A DNA stretch of 5,520 nucleotides from Ignavibacteriales bacterium. GTDB taxonomy: Bacteria > Bacteroidota > Ignavibacteria > Ignavibacteriales > Ignavibacteriaceae. Where the stretch lies: contig JAGUXE010000086.1 of the NCBI GenBank assembly GCA_020061995.1, forward strand, positions 1-5,520. Reading direction: 5' to 3'. The position numbers were made by a program, and so were the translations under genes. Each line of letters starts with the position of its first letter. Position 1 is the first letter of the stretch. The notes beneath the pieces were generated by a model. It did not search any database. It was not told the DNA's origin and worked only from the letters and a program-made list of their open reading frames with translations. Of this stretch, positions 1 through 4,840 are shown piece by piece.

Positions 1-221
1 TAGTGAAAATCCTCCAAATATGGAGGTGCACGAAGCGGTTTTATATCCGCCGAAATGGTTTGATAGATGCTCTCCGGTGTCTCAGCAAAGCCGGTATCGA
101 CTTTTATCGAATGTATATGGACTCTATATCGATTCTTAATCGAATCTATATCGACTCTTAAGCGTTCATCGACTCGTTTTAGTGAGAGCCTTCTGATTAT
201 CTCGTCTGAAATGTGATTCAT
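1..221 (-). CDS. Hypothetical protein, N-terminal 73 residues (runs off the left edge)
   Basis: The minus strand is open without a stop from an ATG at 221 to the window edge. The product begins MNHISDEIIRRLSLKRVDER and the visible part ends ...APPYLEDFH. I do not recognise the family and assign no function. The N-terminus is amphipathic and basic. Residues around 24-42 contain two similar segments, VDIDSIK and VHIHSIK, which reflect a repetitive TATCGA-rich DNA stretch beneath them. A purine-rich AAGGAA lies upstream of the ATG at a rather long distance, about 12 bases. A candidate promoter motif on the minus strand (260-285) lies just upstream and points toward this gene. It is divergent from the sigma-like operon. 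The start is reasonably supported because this is the only long open frame here, but the reading as a real gene rests on openness and context alone. Confidence 0.55.
   Translation of the reverse strand, partial: MNHISDEIIRRLSLKRVDERLRVDIDSIKNRYRVHIHSIKVDTGFAETPESIYQTISADIKPLRAPPYLEDFH
123..161. repeat. Short tandem direct repeat, 22-bp period, TATCGA-rich
   Basis: TCTATATCGATTCTTAA at 123-139 recurs at 145-161 with one difference (T to C). The surrounding 96-175 stretch has six ATCGA pentamers. The 22-bp period is not a multiple of three, so if the leftward gene is real the repeat is read in two frames. Confidence 0.6.
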
Positions 222-259
222 GTTATAAAAAGTTCCTTATTGTAAATTTTCTATTAACT

Positions 260-285
260 ATTACTAATAATTTGACGGTTTTGCC
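260..285 (-). promoter_or_regulatory. Bipartite motif copy A, pointing left
   Basis: Read on the minus strand this is GGCAAAA, 13 bases, AGTAAT. It is the same as copies B and C in sequence of both half-sites and in spacing. The AGTAAT end is 39 bases from the ATG of the leftward gene, a natural promoter-to-start distance. Promoter function is inferred from this geometry; an operator is equally possible. Confidence 0.45.
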
Positions 286-309
286 GAATCAGAATGTTTA
301 AAGTAAAAT

Positions 310-335
310 GGCAAAATCTAAATATTTAGAGTAAT
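310..335 (+). promoter_or_regulatory. Bipartite motif copy B, pointing right
   Basis: GGCAAAA, 13 bases, AGTAAT on the plus strand. It matches copy C at 20 of 26 positions and lies upstream of the sigma-like operon. With copy A it also forms an inverted pair, TTTTGCC (279-285) and GGCAAAA (310-316). Confidence 0.42.
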
Positions 336-401
336 GTTGATTGAAGTTTTCAGAAGTTGTTAATGGATGAATTTGGATTGTAAAAAAAAATTTTCAGGCG
401 C

Positions 402-427
402 GGCAAAATTTAGTAATAAAGAGTAAT
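402..427 (+). promoter_or_regulatory. Bipartite motif copy C, pointing right; candidate operon promoter
   Basis: GGCAAAA, 13 bases, AGTAAT on the plus strand, exactly 92 bases after copy B. The AGTAAT end is 70 bases before the ATG at 498. If this is a -35/-10 pair, transcription would begin about 60 bases before the leader ORF. The 20-base offset between half-site starts is shorter than the usual sigma-70 pair, so an alternative or accessory sigma factor, or an operator role, should be considered. Confidence 0.45.
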
Positions 428-497
428 AGAGTATTAGATAAAACAATTTCCGGTTCTACTGTAAAAACAATATGAATCGCAATAAAAAGGAGCAATT

Positions 498-575
498 ATG
501 TTTATCTATATTAAGGAAACTTTTGTAATTAAATCACAATGTCAGGAACCATATGGAAAATCTGAAGCAGGCTAA
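498..575 (+). CDS. Short leader ORF, 25 residues, overlapping the sigma-like gene
   Basis: This ORF has one of the best ribosome-binding sites in the window: AAGGAG at 487-492, five bases before the ATG. The peptide starts MFIYIKETFVIKSQ and stops at TAA 573-575, inside the sigma-like ORF, which begins at 553 in the +1-related frame. It has no recognisable domain. The arrangement suggests translation of the leader feeding ribosomes to the downstream start, or a leader-peptide control device. It could also be that the strong site primarily serves the sigma-like gene. Upstream extension of the sigma-like frame is blocked by a TAA at 526, so the two cannot be one continuous ORF without a frame change. 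Confidence 0.4.
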   Translation: MFIYIKETFVIKSQCQEPYGKSEAG

Positions 576-1374
576 GTCGGATAACTATTCAGGGAATGAT
601 GAATTCTCACTTTCAGAAACTGAAATTCAATATTTTGAAAATGATGAAGAGAATAACGGAGCAAAATCTTCGTTTGCAGATTCAGAAACAGTCCTCAAGG
701 AATTAGAGAAATTATTTAATCTTGAGAATGAACGACTGACCAAATTACTTACTTACCATGCATTGAAGTGGATTCGTTACTATACCGGTAAATCCTCAAT
801 TAATAAAAGAGAATCAACCGAAATAGTATCGGACGTAATTGAAAAAATTTTGAGTTGTAAAAGGAAATGGTACCGTGATAAAGTACCAGAAATTAAGAAA
901 CTCCTTTATCTGGCTGTAATCAGTGAAATAAGGAATGAATTGAAGAAACTGGATTATTCTGACATCCCTCTATACGATATAAAAGAGGAAAGTAATCCCG
1001 ATTTAATTAAGCTTAATGAGAAGTCCGAGAAAAAGAAGAAAAAAAATCCTAAAGTTCTTTCTCTCAATGTAGTTAACAGAGACGGCGAAGAGTATAAAAA
1101 TTCTCACGCTGATATACAAGCTGCGAAGGACTTTACGGTTAGTGAATCTATTTTTGACGAGAATTGTGAAGAAATCGGCATCTATTTTGACAAAATAGAG
1201 AAAATACTTGAAGAAAAGGAAGATGATATTGCCTGTTTAGTTTTGATGGAAAGAAGAAAAACTACTTCAAATAAGATAACTGCCGAAAATCTCGGTGTTG
1301 AAGTTAAAGAAGTAGAAAAAGCAGTAAAAAGATTTAATAGAATAGCCCCTGAATGGGGAGGAAAGAATCAATGA
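553..1374 (+). CDS. Sigma-70-like (region 2/region 4) regulatory protein, 273 aa
   Basis: This is probably a DNA-binding transcription factor related to sigma-70 family proteins. Residues 1-45 are acidic and likely disordered. Residues about 60-132 have the helical layout of sigma region 2: a tract around STEIVSDVIEKIL, an aromatic KRKWYRD, then VPEIKKLLYLAVISEIRNEL, which resembles the helix where region-2 proteins contact DNA. Residues 155-167 are a lysine-rich linker. Residues about 213-265 look like region 4 or a helix-turn-helix, with ITAENLGVEVKEVEKAVKRF as the HTH core. AGGA at 544-547 lies five bases before the ATG. The stop overlaps the next start as ATGA, so the two genes are translationally coupled. 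The low similarity to housekeeping sigma factors and the long linker suggest an accessory or phage/island-type factor. It may bind the repeated motifs upstream of itself. Core polymerase binding cannot be judged from sequence alone. Confidence 0.6.
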   Translation: MENLKQAKSDNYSGNDEFSLSETEIQYFENDEENNGAKSSFADSETVLKELEKLFNLENERLTKLLTYHALKWIRYYTGKSSINKRESTEIVSDVIEKILSCKRKWYRDKVPEIKKLLYLAVISEIRNELKKLDYSDIPLYDIKEESNPDLIKLNEKSEKKKKKNPKVLSLNVVNRDGEEYKNSHADIQAAKDFTVSESIFDENCEEIGIYFDKIEKILEEKEDDIACLVLMERRKTTSNKITAENLGVEVKEVEKAVKRFNRIAPEWGGKNQ

Positions 1375-1741
1375 AAAATAATATTGATCACTTAATCGAT
1401 TTCTATATCGAGAGTATTGAAGAGAATTACGAAGAGGTTAAAAAAAACTCGAAGAAGCTAATATAGAAACTTCAGAGTTAAAGAACCAAATCGCTAAAAT
1501 GATACAAAAAAGAAGGGGTGAATTAATACTGGAAAAAGGGAAAGCATTCAAATTAACTTATAATAGTTTGAAAGAAGCTTCCGAACAAATTTTCCAAAAT
1601 GAAGTTGATGACTTTAAAATGGCAGTCGGTTTTAGAAATGCCGATATGGAGACGAAGCACGTAACTCAAATCCCTGAAGTTGATCTTAAAAAACTAAGTG
1701 ATATCGATAAAGCACGTAAAGATGTTTTTGGAGGGAGCTAA
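1371..1741 (+). CDS. Small charged coiled-coil-like protein with a -1 frame change (123 aa if joined)
   Basis: The first frame starts at the ATG at 1371, with GGAGG at 1357-1361 nine bases upstream and ATGA overlap with the sigma-like gene. It stops after 31 residues at TAG 1464-1466. A second open frame runs from 1442 to TAA at 1741, with no good start site of its own: the ATG at 1499 has no Shine-Dalgarno. Joining the frames by -1 at the A8 run (1440-1447) gives a smooth 123-residue protein. Its N-terminus is MKNNIDHLIDFYIESIEENY, followed by a Glu/Lys-rich helical stretch (about residues 16-50) and a C-terminus ending KARKDVFGGS. No known domain is recognised. Operon position suggests a partner or antagonist of the sigma-like protein. 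The alternatives are programmed frameshifting, polymerase slippage, a real loss-of-function indel, or an assembly error in the homopolymer. Confidence 0.55.
1440..1448 (+). other. Candidate slippery site, A8 followed by C
   Basis: In the starting frame positions 1442-1448 read A AAA AAC, a classical X XXY YYZ heptamer for tandem -1 slippage. A GAGG at 1434-1437 lies four bases upstream of the heptamer, closer than the roughly ten bases known to stimulate -1 shifts. I see no strong stem-loop just downstream. An A8 run also suits transcriptional slippage. Confidence 0.45.
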
Positions 1742-1807
1742 AATCCGCCGCCGGAAGAATGATTACCACTGCCTGGCAGAAGTTAGTTTTAAACCTCATA
1801 TTTGATT

Positions 1808-1835
1808 TTGGCAAATTGAAATGTTAAATTGCCAA
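1808..1835. promoter_or_regulatory. Inverted repeat upstream of the AbrB/PIN module, likely operator
   Basis: TTGGCAA at 1808-1814 pairs with TTGCCAA at 1829-1835. The match extends inward, giving 9 of 10 paired positions. It lies 22 bases before the antitoxin ATG, where VapBC-type complexes usually bind to repress their own operon. The rest of 1742-1857 shows a smaller CTGCC/GGCAG inverted repeat near 1769-1779 and a 22-codon ORF that I do not call. GGAG at 1847-1850 is the antitoxin ribosome-binding site. Confidence 0.5.
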
Positions 1836-1857
1836 TAGTAAAAATTGGAGTAAAACT

Positions 1858-2118
1858 ATGGTAACTACATTAGATAAATTTGGTAGGATTATAATTCCCA
1901 AAAGATTTCGTGATCAGCTTGGAATAAATTCTAAGTCAACATTGAATATTTCAGATGATGGAGACAGAATTGTTATTGAATTGGTTCAAGATAAAAAAAC
2001 TGTAGTTGATCGAAATGGTATACTTGTTTTTACCGGGATTTTGGAAGATAAAAAAAGTGATTTGATAAAGTCTGATAGAAATAGAAGGATGCATAAATTA
2101 TTAACAAACGAGGACTGA
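1858..2118 (+). CDS. AbrB/MazE-fold antitoxin (VapB type), 86 aa
   Basis: This is the antitoxin of a type II module. It should bind and neutralise the PIN RNase encoded next and repress the operon. Residues 1-43 form a SpoVT-AbrB swapped-hairpin DNA-binding domain, with the hallmark DKFGRIIIPKRFRDQLGI, a turn, and a closing strand RIVIEL. Residues 45-86 form a charged tail, with the segment around SDLIKSDRNRRMHKLL as a probable toxin-wrapping helix. Length is typical. The start is fixed by GGAG seven bases upstream and by the domain beginning at residue 1. The stop is two bases before the likely toxin start, so the pair is one transcript. The inverted repeat at 1808-1835 is the likely autoregulatory site. 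The family call is firm; the exact VapB subgroup is not. Confidence 0.88.
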   Translation: MVTTLDKFGRIIIPKRFRDQLGINSKSTLNISDDGDRIVIELVQDKKTVVDRNGILVFTGILEDKKSDLIKSDRNRRMHKLLTNED

Positions 2119-2120
2119 CG

Positions 2121-2555
2121 CTGAAAATATTATTTGATAGTTCCGTATTAATAGCAGCCTTTGTTGAATCCCATCCAAAACATAAATCTGCTTTATCATA
2201 CTTAATAAAAGCAAAAAACAAAGAATTTCAATTATTTGTTTCTTCACATACAATATTGGAAATTTATAGCGTTTTAACGAGTGCTCCATTTAACCCTAAA
2301 ATTACACCGATTATTGCAAAACAGTTAATCGAAAAGAATATTTTGAATATAGCAAAGACCATTAGCCTAACTGATGAAGATTATTATAAAATTGTTGATA
2401 AAATGGTCGATTCAAATTTCTCCGGTGGAATTATTTATGATTCAATAGTTGTTGAGTGCGCACTGAAAGCAAAAGTTGATGAGATTTTGACCTTAAATTC
2501 TAAAGATTTTTTACGTTTAACAGACAAAATATCGATTAAGGTTGGTACATTCTAA
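2121..2555 (+). CDS. PIN-domain RNase toxin (VapC type), CTG start, 144 aa
   Basis: This is probably a Mg-dependent endoribonuclease that inhibits translation when free of its antitoxin. The frame reads KILFDSSVLIAAF at the very N-terminus, the first strand of a PIN domain, with catalytic Asp6. Further acidic positions are Glu47 in ILEIYSVL, Asp107 in IIYDSIVVECAL and Asp129 in TLNSKDF, spaced as in the family. Length (144) is normal. No ATG precedes this strand after the in-frame TAA at 2094-2096. The best start is the CTG at 2121, with GAGG at 2110-2113 seven bases upstream. CTG at 2115 and ATT at 2097 or 2100 are alternatives. A start at the internal TTG 2256 would remove Asp6 and a third of the domain, so it is rejected. 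It is tightly linked to the antitoxin, two bases away. Whether the CTG reduces toxin output is inference. Confidence 0.85.
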   Translation: MKILFDSSVLIAAFVESHPKHKSALSYLIKAKNKEFQLFVSSHTILEIYSVLTSAPFNPKITPIIAKQLIEKNILNIAKTISLTDEDYYKIVDKMVDSNFSGGIIYDSIVVECALKAKVDEILTLNSKDFLRLTDKISIKVGTF

Positions 2556-2601
2556 AATCGTTGGTTTATGAGCTGCCTATCAATCGTACGCCCTCACATA
2601 G

Positions 2602-2711
2602 AAAAGGAAGCTGTTTTCGCATTTGGCATTTTAGTGGTTTTAGAGTTATTCGTTCCCGGCAAGGGAGGTTGGCAAGCTGTCTTGGCTAACTTTTAAAAGG
2701 AAGTCGTTTTC
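2602..2711. repeat. 17-bp direct repeat, two copies 93 bp apart
   Basis: AAAAGGAAGCTGTTTTC at 2602-2618 recurs as AAAAGGAAGTCGTTTTC at 2695-2711. They match at 15 of 17 positions, differing only in the two central bases. Each copy is weakly self-complementary (GAAAA/TTTTC type). The flanks do not match. Confidence 0.6.
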
Positions 2712-2756
2712 CCCTAGGGATCCCTTTGGGATAATTAATAAAGGGCAACTCTAAAA
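2638..2756. repeat. 10-bp inverted repeat enclosing about 100 bp
   Basis: TTTTAGAGTT (2638-2647) is perfectly complementary to AACTCTAAAA (2747-2756). Related TTTTTAGAG recurs at 2827-2835. The arms enclose one copy of the 17-bp direct repeat and the CCCTAGGG/ATCCC hairpin cluster, so the unit could fold as one long stem. Confidence 0.5.
2712..2732. repeat. Palindrome CCCTAGGG followed by hairpin ATCCC-TTT-GGGAT
   Basis: CCCTAGGG (2712-2719) is a perfect palindrome and ATCCC (2720-2724) pairs with GGGAT (2728-2732) over a TTT loop. No T-run follows, so I do not call a terminator. A similar TAGGG-TTTC-CCCTA hairpin lies at 2963-2976, and TTTCCCCTA is shared by both places. Confidence 0.5.
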
Positions 2757-2758
2757 AC

Positions 2759-2963
2759 TTTATTTAGCTCTCTTCGAAAATCCGTTTTGGCAGCATATAC
2801 CCGTTATCCGCTGATCAACAGATTAGTTTTTAGAGGAGCCCTAAACTAACAAACCGTTTGGTTGAATAAATTTACACACATTTTTCTAAATATTTGGCAG
2901 CTGTTTTTTCAGTGGCAATCTTATTTTGGGGTGCCGCTTATCTGCAACGCTGTTTATTTAGCT
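2759..2963. repeat. 11-bp direct repeat TTTATTTAGCT, two copies
   Basis: Identical copies at 2759-2769 and 2953-2963. Between them lies a further inverted pair, TTAGTTT (2823-2829) and AAACTAA (2843-2849), able to form a 7-bp stem. TTTGGCAGC also occurs twice in this stretch, near 2787 and 2894. The element may be an internally duplicated, decayed sequence. Confidence 0.4.
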
Positions 2964-3059
2964 AGGGTTTCCCCTATGCAGCTCCGGCTTAACCTTTTAA
3001 CTTTTGCTCAGAATTATTTTTCGTTCAGGTAGTTTGTAAAAGATAAATAGATTTTTGTT

Positions 3060-3386
3060 ATGGAAAATATTAAGAATTTTAAAAAATACTTCCCCGGATA
3101 TGAAAATGTACCACTTAATAAAACTGTGGTAATTGAGCATATACTTAGATTTGGGGATATTGATGAAATCAATCAAATAATTGAGATGTACGGAATTGAA
3201 GAATGTAAAAAATGTTGGGAAGCAGTTTTATTACCCGATATCAGAATAAAAAAAATGAACTATTTTTATGCAAAGTTTTTTTTCTATCCAACGGAAGATG
3301 AGTTGTTCATAAATAAACTTATAAACTCAAAATTTGTATCTCGAAGTAACCGAATTGAAAATGTTTCTAACAGAAAAAACTTATAA
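3060..3386 (+). CDS. DUF6922-like small protein, putative antitoxin partner of the AbiEii-type toxin, 108 aa
   Basis: The core reads NKTVVIEHILRFGDIDEINQ, then a Tyr-Gly-Ile-Glu-Glu helix, Trp53, and a KKMNYFYAKFFF stretch. This pattern (helix, R-x-GD, YG-x-EE, W, N-Y/F-A) is what I know from small proteins annotated DUF6922 that precede AbiEii/AbiGii nucleotidyltransferase genes in Bacteroidota-like genomes. The first 15 residues, ENIKNFKKYFPGYENVP, also fit. Function is not established for the family. Position makes it the likely antitoxin, but it is not the classical winged-helix AbiEi repressor. The start is the first ATG and lacks a Shine-Dalgarno. The last 26 bases overlap the toxin ATG at 3361 in another frame, so expression is probably coupled. 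Confidence 0.65.
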   Translation: MENIKNFKKYFPGYENVPLNKTVVIEHILRFGDIDEINQIIEMYGIEECKKCWEAVLLPDIRIKKMNYFYAKFFFYPTEDELFINKLINSKFVSRSNRIENVSNRKNL

Positions 3387-4002
3387 AATTTTTGAGGAAA
3401 TCTCAAAGATTACTTATTTGGAAAACTTTACCTTCGTTGGGGGAAGTGCAGTCTCCTATTATTTTAAACATCGACTATCGGAGTCCCTTGATTTTTTTTC
3501 GTGGCATGAGAAACTTCCTCAAGGGATAGATATTTTCATACATAGATTGAGTAAAGATTATAATGTAAGAATCGTGAACTCTTCAGATAGTTATTATGAT
3601 CTTTTAGTAAATGATGTTAAAGTTACTCTATTCGCAAACTATTGGGAAACCCTGAAAATTGAACGAAGGGGACTTCGAGGAAGTATTTATGTTGCATCTC
3701 CTGAATTTTTGTGTGCGATGAAAATAAATGCCTTATCTCTTAGAGCAAAGTATAGAGATTATTATGATTTGTACATCATGAATAAAGAAAAATTTCCGAT
3801 TGATCAAATGTTAGAATTTTCTTTAAAGTTCATCCCGGGTATGACATTAAAAATATTCGCAATGCAGTTAAGTTATATTGCAGATATTGAAGATGCCGGA
3901 ATTGATCATCTCAGTCCAAAAATTAAAATAAGTTTAGAAGAAATCAGAAAGCATTTTGAAACTGAAATTTCACGTCTCCTATCCAAAAGAGGGAGTAAAT
4001 AG
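3361..4002 (+). CDS. AbiEii/AbiGii-type nucleotidyltransferase toxin, 213 aa
   Basis: This belongs to the DNA polymerase beta-like nucleotidyltransferases that act as toxins in AbiE and related type IV-like modules, where some members modify tRNA. The signature FVGGSAVSYYF (residues 25-35) and HRLSESLDFFSW (37-48) correspond to the GG-S/T helix and the metal-binding DxD motif. Residues about 83-91, VNDVKVTLF, match the following strand. KYRDYYDLY (130-138) is the well-conserved C-terminal motif. The first Asp of DxD appears as Ser42, with Asp44 kept. That is odd and may weaken catalysis. I prefer the ATG at 3361, which begins MFLTEKTYKIFEE; a TTG at 3334 would add nine residues. No Shine-Dalgarno is seen, consistent with coupling to the overlapping upstream gene. 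The family call is strong. Activity, substrate and whether it still has toxicity are unknown. Confidence 0.82.
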   Translation: MFLTEKTYKIFEEISKITYLENFTFVGGSAVSYYFKHRLSESLDFFSWHEKLPQGIDIFIHRLSKDYNVRIVNSSDSYYDLLVNDVKVTLFANYWETLKIERRGLRGSIYVASPEFLCAMKINALSLRAKYRDYYDLYIMNKEKFPIDQMLEFSLKFIPGMTLKIFAMQLSYIADIEDAGIDHLSPKIKISLEEIRKHFETEISRLLSKRGSK

Positions 4003-4036
4003 GTATAAAAATTCATCGGTGGTCTTAATCTAGTAT

Positions 4037-4813
4037 ATGACGCCGACGCAAAAGGCTGACGAGATTATAAAGAATTTCGGGTTTGAGAAACCTTCTGAAA
4101 TTGTAGTTGAGGAGATTGCTAATGCAAAAGCTGCAATTATCGAGGAGGCTGATTTAAATGGTCCTCTCGGACAAATTTTTCTTACTTCCGATTTTGCATT
4201 AATCAAAATTGAACGGAGTATCCGTGAACCGGGGCAGAGAAGGTTTACTGAAGCTCATGAACTCGGACATTACGTGATAGAAGCTGCTAACGGAACATAT
4301 CTCTCTTTTCTTTGTAATGCTGAAGATATTAATTCTTTCATTTCTGAAAAAAGGAGAGAAAATGCCGCTAATGAATTTGCTACTGAATTGCTAATGCCGA
4401 AGGAGTGGTTCAAAAAGTTTACAGATAAAAGAGAATTGGGGATGGATCTGATTAAAGAGTCGGCAAGTTATTTCGGGGTTTCATTAACCGCAATGGCATT
4501 CAGATATTCTGCTTTAGGAAAAACTCCTTCTGCTTTAATCGTTAGTGAAAAGGGAAAAGTTAAATGGGCAACTTGTAGTAATTATTTCCCACTTAAGTTT
4601 ATTAAGAATGGGACCGGAGTTCATAAAAATTCCCCCGTTTATTCGATATTTAGTAAAGGTGAGTTTAACGCGGAGAAATCACTCGTACCGGCGAGCGCCT
4701 GGTATGGTGATGATTTCAATTGTAAAGGAACAACTTATCTCTACGAGCAGAATATCTTTATGAAAAATTATAACTCGGTACTAACACTACTTTGGGAAAG
4801 TGAGTGGAAGTGA
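4037..4813 (+). CDS. ImmA/IrrE-family zinc metallopeptidase, 258 aa
   Basis: A cytoplasmic zinc peptidase of the COG2856 type. Known members cleave or inactivate a repressor to switch on phage, ICE or stress genes. RRFTEAHELGHYVIEAA gives the HExxH motif (His74, Glu75, His78). RRENAANEFATELLMP gives the downstream helix, with Glu108 the likely third ligand by alignment with the Glu-x-x-x-Asn pattern of IrrE. An N-terminal helical part (1-60) precedes the catalytic core. Residues about 165-258 form a C-terminal extension, strand-rich and ending TLLWESEWK, beyond the minimal domain. An in-frame TAG at 4031 limits the N-terminus to this ATG, which lacks a Shine-Dalgarno. No signal peptide is present. 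Its usual partner, an adjacent Xre-type repressor, is absent. The closest regulator in the window is the sigma-like protein, about 2.7 kb upstream. It follows the toxin gene by 34 bases and could be cotranscribed with it. Confidence 0.85.
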   Translation: MTPTQKADEIIKNFGFEKPSEIVVEEIANAKAAIIEEADLNGPLGQIFLTSDFALIKIERSIREPGQRRFTEAHELGHYVIEAANGTYLSFLCNAEDINSFISEKRRENAANEFATELLMPKEWFKKFTDKRELGMDLIKESASYFGVSLTAMAFRYSALGKTPSALIVSEKGKVKWATCSNYFPLKFIKNGTGVHKNSPVYSIFSKGEFNAEKSLVPASAWYGDDFNCKGTTYLYEQNIFMKNYNSVLTLLWESEWK

Positions 4814-4840
4814 AGGTTTTTTGAGTTGAGTGGAAATAGG

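Larger units (their letters stand above)
2556..3059. other. Repeat-dense non-coding region, possible structured RNA or recombination remnant
   Basis: These 504 bases contain no convincing ORF on either strand. By hand count 2581-3000 is about 40% G+C, higher than the roughly one-third G+C genes on both sides, which is unusual for an intergenic spacer. It holds several direct and inverted repeats, listed separately. It follows a toxin gene and precedes another toxin-antitoxin pair. Possible readings are a structured non-coding RNA, a decayed mobile or cassette-recombination site, or an origin-like element. I cannot decide between them and see no recombinase gene. Confidence 0.4.

Noticed and set aside
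272..302. Sigma-70 promoter TTGACG ... TTTAAA
   Set aside because: The spacer is 19 bases and the -10 match is poor; the repeated bipartite motif explains the region better.
1759..1827. 22-codon ORF after the coiled-coil-like gene
   Set aside because: Weak ribosome-binding site, no domain, and it overlaps the inverted repeat upstream of the antitoxin.
2030..2289. Two overlapping minus-strand ORFs of 62-63 codons
   Set aside because: They lie opposite the antitoxin tail and PIN N-terminus, which have clear family motifs, and have no recognisable product.
2712..2732. Rho-independent terminator for the PIN toxin
   Set aside because: The hairpin is real but no T-run follows on either strand, and it is about 160 bases after the stop.
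2556..3059. Integron attC sites
   Set aside because: Some core-like strings occur (GCTTAAC at 2987-2993, CGTTATCC near 2802), but I could not pair matching R and L boxes, and no integrase is present. Left only as a possibility to search.
4545..4763. 72-codon plus-strand ORF inside the peptidase gene
   Set aside because: Shadow frame of the ImmA/IrrE C-terminal part, with no ribosome-binding site or domain.
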